A DNA stretch of 43,366 bases, from positions 1-43,366 of the forward strand of contig JAZDFC010000015.1 of the NCBI GenBank assembly GCA_043808235.1, written 5' to 3'. This document shows, piece after piece, positions 35,601 to 42,603 of the stretch. Within the stretch, counting starts at the first letter, position 1; the number at the start of each line of letters is the position of its first letter. A program made the translations under genes and the position numbers. The notes under the pieces are model-generated. The model had not been told where the DNA came from. It saw nothing but the letters and a program-made list of their open reading frames with translations, and searched no databases. The stretch is from JAZDFC01 sp043808235. GTDB taxonomy: Bacteria > Bacteroidota > Ignavibacteria > Ignavibacteriales > Melioribacteraceae.

Positions 35601-35956
35601 AAGTTGTCGGTTGCGCGATTATACCTGGCTACACCTCCACCGAGCGTTCCTATCCAAAGATTACCGGATTCATCCTCGCAAATTGAGGTTACTGTATGGC
35701 TGCTTATCGTTGTAGAATCATCAGGAAGAGATTTATAAATTTTAAATGAGTAACCGTCGTAACGGTTCAAAGCATTGAAAGTGCCAAACCATAAAAACTG
35801 TTTACTGTCCTGGTAAATCACAACTACGGAGTTTTCGGATAAACCATCTTCCGAATTTAAATTCTCAAAAATATAGCTTTGCCCATGTCCAAAAACCGGG
35901 TAAGATTGAAGAAATGCTAGAACTAAAAAAATTGATTTATATATTAATTTAATCAA
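32636..35956 (-). CDS. Beta-propeller sensor histidine kinase (Reg_prop, Y_Y_Y, HisKA, HATPase)
   Basis: Protein of 1106 aa. A signal peptide (about 1-24) is followed by about a dozen propeller repeats with LWIGTxxGLxKYD text (roughly 30-690), a Y_Y_Y domain (about 735-800, LPPGEYIFRVKGANNSG), a membrane segment (about 813-832), a coiled coil, and a HisKA/HATPase core: H889 in AQMSHEIRTPINAIL, N-box FENLLNNAIKY, G1 VNDTGIGIS (D1037), G2 GNGLGLALVKK. The architecture is that of hybrid two-component sensors for polysaccharide breakdown products, but receiver and AraC domains are missing, so the partner regulator must be encoded elsewhere. No response regulator gene is adjacent. Convergent with the amidase gene. 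Confidence 0.93.
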   Translation of the reverse strand: MIKLIYKSIFLVLAFLQSYPVFGHGQSYIFENLNSEDGLSENSVVVIYQDSKQFLWFGTFNALNRYDGYSFKIYKSLPDDSTTISSHTVTSICEDESGNLWIGTLGGGVARYNRATDNFKRYQNIKYNNSSLSNDRVKTMLIDSRGDLWIGTEYGLNKYDKKSGKFIRYYSDEKNPNSICSNFISSLCEDDDGNLWIGTWSGVDKLDLRKNQIIHYSNDGNNPLSLSSNQITKIFRDNKKRIWIATYKGLNKFDEMKNCFVRYLAGKDRKGSLSNNVVSDIIQNKQGMLCLATLGGGLNIFDPETGIFVHYRNNPYDPTSISNDVLYSLYEDRSGILWIGTSGSGISKIDPVKNQFISYKFQPENSNTLSNNKVFSLCVDRSGIVWIGTYGGGLNRFDPKSKGKSFSCFRHDPKYNTSLGDDKIICVYEDREGLLWIGTENGLDKFDSKKKRFVHFNRENSPGLTNNSIFSLLETRNGDFWVGTYDGLHLYNKKNNSFRSFRNDPVDTNSIINNFVRMIYEDRTGMIWLCTDKGLDRYDPIAKKFLHFGDDPSDLYRLNDKMVLNIFEDREGNLWVGTITGLYKLNRSQNNNFTIRHLGTKDGLPDNNIQGIIEDNSGNLWISTNKGLTKFDRQNGGFKNFNTNHGLPSDEFYVNSLAKLQSTGDLIFGGVNGVTMFNPNNIKDDLFVAPVVFTDLKISNSSAEIGKFYDDFIILPRSVSEMNEITLSYKTNIISFEYSLLHFSAPMGNSYAYRLEGLENDWNHVGNSRYATYTYLPPGEYIFRVKGANNSGIWSPYEAAIKIIVKPPFWQTWWFRSGVLLFIVLIIYLAYVSRVSTIEKRRKQLETLNKQLSIEVEERHQKEIELLLAKDRAEKSDRLKSEFLAQMSHEIRTPINAILSFTSLLREEVHDKIPDDLGQSFSIIDNAGNRLIRTIDLILNMSQVQTDTYEINFKKFDLYYNVIEILETQYRHVANDRKLKLLFSREADDTIIYADEYTVMQIFENLLNNAIKYTPEGKVEIRLRRDESNKLIVEVNDTGIGISESFLPELFKPFSQEDSGYTRRFEGNGLGLALVKKYVELNNAEIEVKSKKGIGTTFLVSFPASN

Positions 35957-36088
35957 ATGGTTTTCGAATATTCCTTAGAAAAATAATCCCAATATCATCA
36001 TCGTAAATAATCTGAAATATTTTATTTTGTATTCGAGATTAAAACAGAAGTAATTCGTGATATTTTATAATAAAGGACAGAACTTACT

Positions 36089-36119
36089 TTTGCATTATGG
36101 GGCTATTTCCCTATATTTG
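36089..36119 (+). promoter_or_regulatory. Bacteroidota-type promoter of tRNA-Ser
   Basis: TTTG (36089-36092) is followed after 19 bases by TATATTTG (36112-36119), an exact match to the -33 TTTG / -7 TAnnTTTG promoter of the Bacteroidota primary sigma factor. It points at the tRNA gene, whose first base lies 33 bases downstream. This supports a Bacteroidota-like sigma factor in the host. Confidence 0.75.
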
Positions 36120-36151
36120 CATGCTTTTTTTGAAGATATTCATTTATCAAC

Positions 36152-36237
36152 GGAGAGGTGGCAGAGTGGTTGAATGCGGCGGTCTTGAAAACCGTTGTAG
36201 TCTATGGCTACCGGGGGTTCGAATCCCTCCCTCTCCG
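36152..36237 (+). tRNA. tRNA-Ser (anticodon TGA)
   Basis: Type II tRNA of 86 bases. Acceptor stem GGAGAGG pairs with CCTCTCC (36230-36236), discriminator G at 36237. The anticodon loop CTTGAAA carries TGA at 36186-36188, and a long variable arm with the T-loop TTCGAAT follows. CCA is not encoded in full (CA then C). It is probably the integration site of the element that begins just downstream. Confidence 0.96.
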
Positions 36238-36249
36238 CACCCTATTTTT

Positions 36250-36292
36250 AAAGCCCGATCACGTTTCAAAAGTGCGTTTTCGGGCTTTTTTT
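36250..36292 (+). terminator. Rho-independent terminator after tRNA-Ser
   Basis: AAAGCCCGA (36250-36258) pairs with TCGGGCTTT (36280-36288), a loop with a small inner pairing ACGttt...GTGCG lies between, and a T7 run follows. It lies 12 bases after the tRNA. It could belong to the tRNA transcript or be the first part of the integrated element. Confidence 0.85.
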
Positions 36293-36342
36293 GCATCCTA
36301 CCTGACCCATAAATACCTCAAAAACCATAGTTTTTACCCCTC

Positions 36343-36364
36343 TTGGACAAATTTTGGACAAATT
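36343..36364. repeat. Tandem 11-bp direct repeat near tRNA end (possible integrase arm sites)
   Basis: TTGGACAAATT occurs twice back to back (36343-36353, 36354-36364), 105 bases after the tRNA 3' end and between it and the integrase stop. Tyrosine recombinases often use short direct repeats beside the crossover site as arm-type binding sites; the N-terminal arm-binding domain of the adjacent integrase fits. The role is inferred from position only. Confidence 0.6.
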
Positions 36365-36438
36365 CGAGTAATTGTCTTATTTCCCTAAATTATTATAATT
36401 ATAAGTACTTACGAGGGATTTCCAAAACCAGAAAAAAT

Positions 36439-37572
36439 TTAGGGGGTCGATTTATGGTATTTTTTGATGGCTAAACTGATACTGAACGGTCGAATTATTT
36501 GGTCAATTAGTTTTACTTGTTCATGTAATTCTTCGGACCGGACATGAGTATAAACCAGCGTTTCTATTATTGATGAGTGCCCCATAAGCTTCTGCAAGAC
36601 TTCTATTGGAACTCCTCTTCTAACTAATTGTGTCGCAAAAGTATGCCGCCACTTATGCAAATATACACGTTCCTTAATTCCAGCTTTTTCACCAATTTCT
36701 TTGCAGGCTTCGAGCATTCTTCTATCACTTAGCTTTGAACCTTGAATTGATGCAAAGATATATTCACTTGATCTCCTATTCTTCGACTCGGCAAGAATCA
36801 TTTCATAAATTATATCTCCAAGTGGAATTGACCTTTCAGCATTATCCGTCTTAACGTCAAAACCATCTTTAGTTCTAATCCTCAAAAGTCTTCGCTGTTC
36901 ATCTAGATCAGACCAGGTCAAATTACACAACTCATTTATTCGCATCCCCGAAGTAAGTAAACCAATGAAAGCAAACCTGTAAGCATACGGCATATCTTGT
37001 TTGAAGAATCTGTCAATTTCATCTTCCGAATAAAATTCCGGACGGCGATTTTCTTCCTTTAAATTCTTTATATGTATCATTGGATTACGATCAATTACCC
37101 CTTTTATTACTTCAGCTTCGAATAATGCTTTTATTGTAGCCAGATAAAAATTAACCGTTTTAGGTTTTGGCGTCATTTCAATTTCCTTACCACCCCTATT
37201 TACTAATCGAGGCTGTACAAGCAATTTGTAAATTTCAGATGCATGATCAAATGTAAACTCATCAATGAACGTTATATTACGAGTATCGATGAATGATGCA
37301 AACTGTCGCAGAACAAGATCGTATTTCTGCCGTGATTTCGGTCTTAATTGCATTTTCGTTATCGCGAAATCCTCAATAGCCTTGATTAATTCTTTTCGCG
37401 GCTTTATTAATTTGTTTTGTAACAACCTTTGTTGATTTTTTTCTGCTTCATATTTGTTCACATAGGCTTCAGCTTCATATTTATGCTTGAAGATTTTTCT
37501 TAACCGCTCCCTATTTTCATCATATAAAGTTACACTGTATGTGCCAGCTTTTGTCTTTGTGACTCTTCCCAT
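36439..37572 (-). CDS. Tyrosine recombinase / integrase
   Basis: Protein of 377 aa. The N-terminal arm-binding AP2-like part has GTYSVTLYDENRERLRKIFK (10-29), then a SAM-like core-binding domain (60-165), and the catalytic domain with R211 in TSGMRINELCNLTW, a lysine in the beta-hairpin (K235), H306 and R309 in HKWRHTFATQLVRRG, H332 in LMGHSS, and nucleophile Y341 in TLVYTHV. All catalytic residues are present. AAGGAG precedes the ATG. It lies next to tRNA-Ser with its 3' end toward the tRNA, the usual layout of tRNA-targeting integrative elements, and starts 1 base after the excisionase-like gene, so the two are coupled. It probably recombines the element at the tRNA-Ser 3' end. Confidence 0.95.
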   Translation of the reverse strand: MGRVTKTKAGTYSVTLYDENRERLRKIFKHKYEAEAYVNKYEAEKNQQRLLQNKLIKPRKELIKAIEDFAITKMQLRPKSRQKYDLVLRQFASFIDTRNITFIDEFTFDHASEIYKLLVQPRLVNRGGKEIEMTPKPKTVNFYLATIKALFEAEVIKGVIDRNPMIHIKNLKEENRRPEFYSEDEIDRFFKQDMPYAYRFAFIGLLTSGMRINELCNLTWSDLDEQRRLLRIRTKDGFDVKTDNAERSIPLGDIIYEMILAESKNRRSSEYIFASIQGSKLSDRRMLEACKEIGEKAGIKERVYLHKWRHTFATQLVRRGVPIEVLQKLMGHSSIIETLVYTHVRSEELHEQVKLIDQIIRPFSISLAIKKYHKSTP

Positions 37573-37573
37573 T

Positions 37574-37888
37574 TTATACTCCTTGTGTAATTATTTTCGA
37601 AAGTTCTTTTAAATGTATCAAATGTTTTTTACCAAAACGCTTAGCATTAATCCGACCCTTGATTATACTGGATCGGATGAATTCATAACTCATATTCAAT
37701 ATTGAGGTTGCTTCTTCTATGCTGAATAATATTTTGTTCGGAAATTCTTTTCGAAGGAATTCTTCATTGTCGGCAATTGTATCCGAGGGAATGATTGATG
37801 GCTGCACAACCTCCTTTTTAGCTTCATGATGGTTGATTGTGACCTTTTCTTTCAACTCTATTTTTGATAAATCAATTATTGAGGCCAT
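37574..37888 (-). CDS. Excisionase-like small HTH protein
   Basis: Protein of 104 aa. The C-terminal half (about 50-100) reads as a winged helix of the excisionase/HTH_17 kind: FSIEEATSILNMSYEFIRSS, IKGRINAKRFGKKHLIHLK. The N-terminal half is charged and not conserved-looking. It lies directly upstream of the integrase with one base between, consistent with a recombination directionality factor. Its start is just downstream of a terminator-like hairpin (37890-37928). A DNA-binding regulator of the element is the alternative. Confidence 0.75.
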   Translation of the reverse strand: MASIIDLSKIELKEKVTINHHEAKKEVVQPSIIPSDTIADNEEFLRKEFPNKILFSIEEATSILNMSYEFIRSSIIKGRINAKRFGKKHLIHLKELSKIITQGV

Positions 37889-37889
37889 G

Positions 37890-37928
37890 AATAATTAAAG
37901 AGCCCCGATAAAACTCTACCGGGGCTCA
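37890..37928 (-). terminator. Rho-independent terminator between element genes
   Basis: A perfect 8-bp stem GAGCCCCG / CGGGGCTC (37900-37927) with a 12-base loop, followed on the minus strand by TTTAATTATT. It lies just after the stop of the 213-aa gene and just before the start of the excisionase-like gene, so it separates the recombination genes from the rest of the element. Confidence 0.8.
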
Positions 37929-37935
37929 TCACATA

Positions 37936-38577
37936 TCACAAGTTATTGATTAATTCATAACACTTGACTCTTCCATCTGAATAAGCTTCCCAATATTTAT
38001 TCGTTTGAGCAGAAGGGATTATAATTGATTTAAGTGGAAATGTTGATTTATCTAGAAGAGCGGTATAATCGGTGGTACACTTAGGCAACTGTTCTAATAT
38101 CGATTTATTAATATCGGCATCGAATGAATATGCTTTTTTCAACACCTCATGAAGGGTGTCGTGTTTCATTTCGATTGAATAAGCATAATTATGAAGAGTC
38201 GGTGTGTCAAACATTTCGAAGTAAATCAAAAATTTCGGAGAATATTGATTTGTTTTATTCAATATATGCACCTTTAAACCGAGAGCTTTTTCGAAGATAC
38301 CCTCATCTTCAATGATCGAAATAAAATCAGGATCTCCTAGAATATAGACCCTTACTTTATTGCCTATATTCTCAAACATTATTGTAGGTATTGATTCAAA
38401 ACTGCTGTCTTTTGATACTTCCCAAGGATTAAACTTTAATCCTTCAGGAAAGTGTTTGGTATTTACATCCTTGAAAGGAAGATAATAGATTGTGAAATTA
38501 CTTGCATAAGGCGAACTAGAGGTATATTGAATCAGTGGAATGCCTTTGATTTTATTTTCTTTTTGTTTGGATTTCAT
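37936..38577 (-). CDS. Hypothetical protein of integrative element
   Basis: Protein of 213 aa that I do not recognise. It is soluble, with no signal peptide or membrane segment, and mixed alpha/beta by reading. Features: KGIPLIQYTSSSPYASNFTI near the N-terminus, a DPDFISIIEDEGIFEKALG segment, and a C-terminal DYTALLDKSTFPLKSIIIP then YWEAYSDGRVKCYELI that looks like a small beta-hairpin. Its 5' end overlaps the upstream HTH gene by 26 bases, so the two are co-translated, and it ends at a strong terminator. Likely element-specific accessory or regulatory protein. Confidence 0.75.
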   Translation of the reverse strand: MKSKQKENKIKGIPLIQYTSSSPYASNFTIYYLPFKDVNTKHFPEGLKFNPWEVSKDSSFESIPTIMFENIGNKVRVYILGDPDFISIIEDEGIFEKALGLKVHILNKTNQYSPKFLIYFEMFDTPTLHNYAYSIEMKHDTLHEVLKKAYSFDADINKSILEQLPKCTTDYTALLDKSTFPLKSIIIPSAQTNKYWEAYSDGRVKCYELINNL

Positions 38578-38860
38578 GATTAGAACTCCTGATTATGTTT
38601 GTGAGTATTTTATTTAAATCTGAATTATGAATTTGTTTTTCGTTATTTGGTTTATTAGAAAAATGGATTAGCTTCCGACGAGCACTCTCTTTCAAATATC
38701 TTTCAATTTCGATATGAGATACTTTTCTTTGTTTACCGATAAAGTTAACACCAAGCTCACCGTTGTCGATGAGCTTAGTTAAGTTCTTCCGCCCGATATT
38801 CATCTGCTTTGCTGCCGCTGCAATCGAGTAGAGTCTTATATTAGTGTTAACCGGTTCCAT
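38552..38860 (-). CDS. Excisionase-family HTH DNA-binding protein
   Basis: Protein of 102 aa. The N-terminal half is a winged helix of the excisionase/MerR-like type: YSIAAAAKQMNIGRKNLTKL, IDNGELGVNFIGKQRKVSH, IEIERYLKES. The C-terminal half is basic and polar. It sits between the 259-aa coiled-coil gene (11 bases upstream) and the 213-aa gene (26-base overlap), in a three-gene operon. The element thus has two small HTH proteins of similar kind; one may be the directionality factor and the other a transcription or partition regulator. Confidence 0.8.
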   Translation of the reverse strand: MEPVNTNIRLYSIAAAAKQMNIGRKNLTKLIDNGELGVNFIGKQRKVSHIEIERYLKESARRKLIHFSNKPNNEKQIHNSDLNKILTNIIRSSNHEIQTKRK

Positions 38861-38871
38861 TGTTCCTATAC

Positions 38872-39651
38872 CTATTTTTTAACTTCTTTTGCTAATGAGA
38901 ATTTAATTTCAACATCCTTGAAGGAAAACGCCTTCTTGGATTTTGGATTCCAGCTAACTAATAAATCCGAAAATAATACGTGGAATTTGCCTCTGTAATC
39001 ACGATGTGATATGTATGCGGCACTGATAAAGCTGGCTTCATCATATTTAGGAAGAAAAGCTTTTATGTATTCAACCAGCTTTTCGTCCCGGAGTTGTCGC
39101 AAGTTTGTTTTGAGTTCTTCTAACTGATCAACATCTTCATTGAGTAAATAATCAAAGAATGATTTGGTCTGATTAACAACAACTTGTGTATTTTTACGAA
39201 GATATCGAATCGATTTTGCTTTTTCCTTTGTAAAATTGGATTTAACGCGAACGACATCCGTTTTAACTACGTTATTGAATTTACTCATAAGATTAGTCCA
39301 TGCATCAGCTTCTACAAACCGTTTATGTTCAAGCCGCTTCAAAGAAGCTTTCAGAAATTTACGGTCCCCTCCAACAACATCGTGACTCTGACCGCGTTTT
39401 CTATCGAGCCTGGGAATAGGTTTTAATTTATCCCGCACTGTCGAAATCTGCTCATCAAGATCCTTCAGCCTTGATTCAGTGGTAGTAATCTTCTTGTGTA
39501 GGGAAGATAATCCTTTTGGTAAGGGCCCCAAAGTACTATAAATAGAATTCGTCGAAAACTTGGGAGTTTCAACGGAGCCCTTGCTCGCAGATGCTAGTGT
39601 TGCTTGTTTTGGCATAGAGTCGGCTGCCAATGCCGATTTAACTGTTTTCAT
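38872..39651 (-). CDS. Hypothetical coiled-coil protein of integrative element
   Basis: Protein of 259 aa that I do not recognise. Residues 1-45 are low-complexity, serine/alanine-rich; about 50-75 (LHKKITTTESRLKDLDEQIS) and 165-195 (EDVDQLEELKTNLRQLRDE) are strongly coiled-coil-like; many lysines and arginines lie between. The end (ISHRDYRGKFHVLFSDLLVS, FSFKDVEIKFSL) looks beta-rich. No signal peptide. It is the first gene of the three-gene operon ending at 37936. A DNA-binding or structural role is possible but not shown. Confidence 0.75.
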   Translation of the reverse strand: MKTVKSALAADSMPKQATLASASKGSVETPKFSTNSIYSTLGPLPKGLSSLHKKITTTESRLKDLDEQISTVRDKLKPIPRLDRKRGQSHDVVGGDRKFLKASLKRLEHKRFVEADAWTNLMSKFNNVVKTDVVRVKSNFTKEKAKSIRYLRKNTQVVVNQTKSFFDYLLNEDVDQLEELKTNLRQLRDEKLVEYIKAFLPKYDEASFISAAYISHRDYRGKFHVLFSDLLVSWNPKSKKAFSFKDVEIKFSLAKEVKK

Positions 39652-39817
39652 AACTTTACCTAAAATTTTGTTATTGAATTAGTCTTTAAAAAAGTACACT
39701 CAAAGGTTACGAAGCAGTTAATATGAAATCATTCATTATTGGTTTCATGAAAATTATTATTTCATGAATCAATGCGGATTGGAGGATTTTCGGTTTGAAC
39801 TAGCAAATAAGCTAAAT

Positions 39818-41827
39818 TCAGATTGAATTTAGCCTTTTATTAATCTCGGTTAGTCGTTTAATTTCTTCATCGTCGGTTTGTTGAGATAGTAAATCTATTT
39901 CGAATTGGAAGTCGATACCTTTATCATCTATTATCTTGGTTCCTGGTGTTTTGCTAATATGATCTTTAATAAAGTCATGTAACTTTGGTTCTTTATAGAA
40001 GATTTTTGCACCTTTTAATTTGTTATAAATTATTGCGCTTGGGGCGGACTCAGTATTGCCTCTTTTATCTCTTTCTTTTCTAGGTGGATAAAGATCTGAG
40101 AATTTCTCAAGTAATTCTAATAAATATGTGTTTTTAATTCCGACGTACCCCTCTTTCATTTTATGTAATTCATGGTAATGAAGTATCAATATCAATGTAA
40201 TTAAGGATTGGGTAGAAGGAATTTTTTCATTTTTCAGAGGTATTCCTTCAATATCCCAATTTCGGTTTTCCAAAAGAACGAATTTAACTGTACGTTTCTC
40301 GTGTGGAGTTGACTCAACTGTCCGAGGTTTACTTTCATTCGCTAGTAGTGTATCGTAAATTTGTTTATAATGATACCAGCATTTGGGTGAATCGAAATCA
40401 AAAGGGGTATCCCAATTTTTTATTATATCAATAGCATCTGCATATACCGACCAATTACAATTTTCGATCCAGGCTAATTCTTTGTACCAATTATTTTCAA
40501 TTTTAAATAGTGTTTTAGAATTAAACTGAATTATTTTGCTTTCACTTAATAAACTGTAAAATATTTTGGAGGCATTTCGCTCGAAATAACTTTTATCGTA
40601 TTCCCAGATATTTTCAATTGGTAGATAATTTATTTGTCGGTCAGGAGATTTAGAATCAATGAAAAGGACGAATCCATCAGTTTTGAATTGATTGGTTTCA
40701 AAGTGATTCCACAGTTCTACTTGCCGGCTTTCTATTAGTTCAGTAAAATTTCGAATCAGAAGATATTTATTTATAGGTTTAGTCTTTACTAATTTCTCTT
40801 TGGATACAGGTTCAAGTTGATATTTAATTATTTCCCGGACTTTTCTAATAAGGTATCCATCAGTAGTTAGTAAATATAAGCATCTGTAATCGTTTGATTT
40901 GAGAGCATTATTTATTTTATCGGCTAATTTATTATCTAACGCTTGTATAAAATTCACTGGTGTAAAATTACAGTTGTCTGGAATTGGTTCGCAGTTGATT
41001 TTTGGGAGCTTGTAAAATATTTTAAAGTAATCTCTTTCATAGACTTCATCATCAAGCAGGGATAATCCCTTTAGCTCCTTTATTGATCTTAAGAATGGTT
41101 CCGAGAGGAAAGGCAGGTGTTCAATAAAATAGTAATTTTCAACATTCTTGAGAATATTAAAGTCATTTTTACTATTATACTTTTTATCTTGATTCAACAT
41201 TTTGAAAGTCAGATTCTTGATTAAGGCTTTTTCATTTTCGCTTAGTAATTTGAGATCGGCCAGTGGTCTGGAATATTTTTCACTATTTGTCTCATTTATA
41301 TGTTTTAGTTTAATGTCAGTATCGCGAGGATTATTTTTAAAATATTTATGATATTCATAATATTTTTTCGATATCAAATTATTTCTTATCTCTTTCAAGA
41401 ACTCAAAACCTTTCGGATTGAATCTGCGATTAGAATATCGAGTGCGTAAAATATCCATTAAATATTCGTCTATACCACAAATGAAATACTGCTCACATTT
41501 TTTAAGAGTAACTTTTGAGGTTACTAAAACCACTTGATTAATTCTATATTTAACTATCTTATCTATATTATAAAGAATTTCATTGGAAATGATACAACTT
41601 ATTAGACCTAAATGATTAACATCTAACATTAATCCTTTAAATACTTCGAAATAAGTATCTATATCCTTAAAAAAATTATCCCCACTATTATTTTTTAATT
41701 TTTCAAATTCCATCGGATTGAGTTTCATCCTTTCACAATCCTTTTGGTTTTCATTTACAATATCTTCACTAAAACTTATAACCAATTCTTCATCGATAAC
41801 CTCATCAATCGGAATTATTAAATTCAT
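39818..41827 (-). CDS. Large hypothetical protein of integrative element
   Basis: Protein of 669 aa that I do not recognise. It is soluble, rich in Lys, Asn, Ile and Tyr, with no signal peptide or membrane segment. The N-terminus is acidic (LIIPIDEVIDEELVISFSED). No Walker, helicase, nuclease or polymerase motif is evident. A C-terminal basic stretch (DLYPPRKERDKRGNTES) followed by SAIIYNKLKGAKIFYKE and a helical end could bind nucleic acid. GGAG lies 5 bases before the ATG at 41827. The ATG and this site lie inside the last unit of the 31-bp tandem repeat, so the repeat probably controls the gene, or the gene product binds the repeat. Codon use is AT-richer than in the core part of the window. 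Confidence 0.8.
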   Translation of the reverse strand: MNLIIPIDEVIDEELVISFSEDIVNENQKDCERMKLNPMEFEKLKNNSGDNFFKDIDTYFEVFKGLMLDVNHLGLISCIISNEILYNIDKIVKYRINQVVLVTSKVTLKKCEQYFICGIDEYLMDILRTRYSNRRFNPKGFEFLKEIRNNLISKKYYEYHKYFKNNPRDTDIKLKHINETNSEKYSRPLADLKLLSENEKALIKNLTFKMLNQDKKYNSKNDFNILKNVENYYFIEHLPFLSEPFLRSIKELKGLSLLDDEVYERDYFKIFYKLPKINCEPIPDNCNFTPVNFIQALDNKLADKINNALKSNDYRCLYLLTTDGYLIRKVREIIKYQLEPVSKEKLVKTKPINKYLLIRNFTELIESRQVELWNHFETNQFKTDGFVLFIDSKSPDRQINYLPIENIWEYDKSYFERNASKIFYSLLSESKIIQFNSKTLFKIENNWYKELAWIENCNWSVYADAIDIIKNWDTPFDFDSPKCWYHYKQIYDTLLANESKPRTVESTPHEKRTVKFVLLENRNWDIEGIPLKNEKIPSTQSLITLILILHYHELHKMKEGYVGIKNTYLLELLEKFSDLYPPRKERDKRGNTESAPSAIIYNKLKGAKIFYKEPKLHDFIKDHISKTPGTKIIDDKGIDFQFEIDLLSQQTDDEEIKRLTEINKRLNSI

Positions 41828-41980
41828 ATCAGCTCCAATAATTTTGCAAAATTGAATTTCCAGCTCTCAAAATGACGCGAAAATCGTTTTCCAGCTCGAG
41901 TTTTGCGTCGAAAACGTGTTTCCACCTCAAAATTTGCTGCGAAAACTGTTTTCCAGCTTGAGAAATGATGCGAAATTTGA
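41826..41980. repeat. Five-unit 31-bp tandem repeat with junction dyads, upstream of the 669-aa gene
   Basis: The motif CCAGCTC and variants starts at 41829 (degenerate, TCAGCTC), 41860, 41891, 41922 and 41953: an exact 31-bp period over about 155 bp. Each inner junction has a dyad: GAAAAtcgTTTTC (41879-41891), GAAAAcgtgTTTC (41910-41922) and GAAAActgTTTTC (41941-41953). The units differ in their middles (CAAAATGACGCG, GAGTTTTGCGTC, AAAATTTGCTGC, GAGAAATGATGC), which rules out recent copying. 31 bp is close to three helical turns, so bound proteins would line up on one face. Iteron or operator array is the best reading. Confidence 0.85.
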
Positions 41981-42051
41981 TTTTTAAAGGGTAGTTTAGG
42001 GAAGAATTCTTCGACTTTGGTGAAAAAATCAACTTTTGTGCTTTTTTTCAT

Positions 42052-42374
42052 AAAAATGCAGAATGATTTTTAGTAATATAATCGAATTAAGCTAAAGATA
42101 TTGCCTACCTCAAAATATTATTTTAAGTTAGGTACAACAAATATGTTTTCAATTTGAAAATGAACCATTCCTTCCAATATTTTCCTTTGAGAGTCCTCTT
42201 TCTATATAAATTATTAATTTATTTGTTTTCGAAATTAATCCAGTAATAAAAAGATTTATGTAAAAATATATTTTTTAAAATAATTTTATGTTTTGGTAGT
42301 GTAACCCGTCCAGCAGAGCCTACCTGTCGAATTCAATAATACAGATTTAATGATTAATCAAAGAGGATTAAAAA
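42052..42374. other. 323-bp AT-rich intergenic region
   Basis: Lies between the 31-bp repeat array and the small cysteine-rich ORF. It contains the imperfect hairpin at 42104-42132 and otherwise very AT-rich DNA with no ORF I can support. Together with the repeats it could be a replication or transfer origin region; there is no direct proof. Confidence 0.4.
42104..42132. promoter_or_regulatory. Imperfect 13-bp inverted repeat (possible operator)
   Basis: CCTACCTCAAAAT (42104-42116) and ATTTTAAGTTAGG (42120-42132) pair at 11 of 13 positions around a 3-base centre. There is no T-tract in either direction, so it looks more like an operator than a terminator. It lies between divergent genes. Confidence 0.4.
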
Positions 42375-42521
42375 ATGCCATTTCATAATCTTTTGAAAAG
42401 GTTGAGAAAAAACTCTATTGATCTACATGGTTTATGTGGTTGTATAATATGTCAAAATGTATTTAAAGAAATATTTAAAAGTAAAACGGACCTAACAAAA
42501 TATATTTCAAAATTGTTTTAA
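42375..42521 (+). CDS. Small ORF with paired cysteines
   Basis: Possible protein of 48 aa, starting MPFHNLLKRLRKNSIDLHGL and containing CGCIIC (residues 21-26), which places three cysteines close together, then KEIFKSKTDLTKYI. GAGG lies 8-11 bases before the ATG. No family is recognised. It lies 82 bases before the beta-barrel-like gene on the same strand. The ribosome-binding site and basic N-terminus support it, but a 48-codon ORF in AT-rich DNA can arise by chance. Confidence 0.4.
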   Translation: MPFHNLLKRLRKNSIDLHGLCGCIICQNVFKEIFKSKTDLTKYISKLF

Positions 42522-42603
42522 AATAAGATAATAATATTAAGCTAATGCTGATAAATTCAGAAAATAATTAAATACATTTTATCAAGAAGAATGAGAAAAT
42601 AAA

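Noticed and set aside
36097..36388. ORFs running through tRNA-Ser and its terminator
   Set aside because: They overlap a complete tRNA gene and a hairpin terminator, and give no protein-like sequence.
41826..41980. CRISPR array
   Set aside because: The units abut with no unique spacers of constant size, and both the conserved and variable parts are within a 31-bp unit. No cas gene is near.
41824..42051. Two overlapping minus-strand ORFs (75 and 67 aa) in the repeat region
   Set aside because: A 31-bp unit is not a multiple of three, so the peptide changes frame in each unit. The frames are a by-product of the repeat, and neither has a convincing ribosome-binding site.
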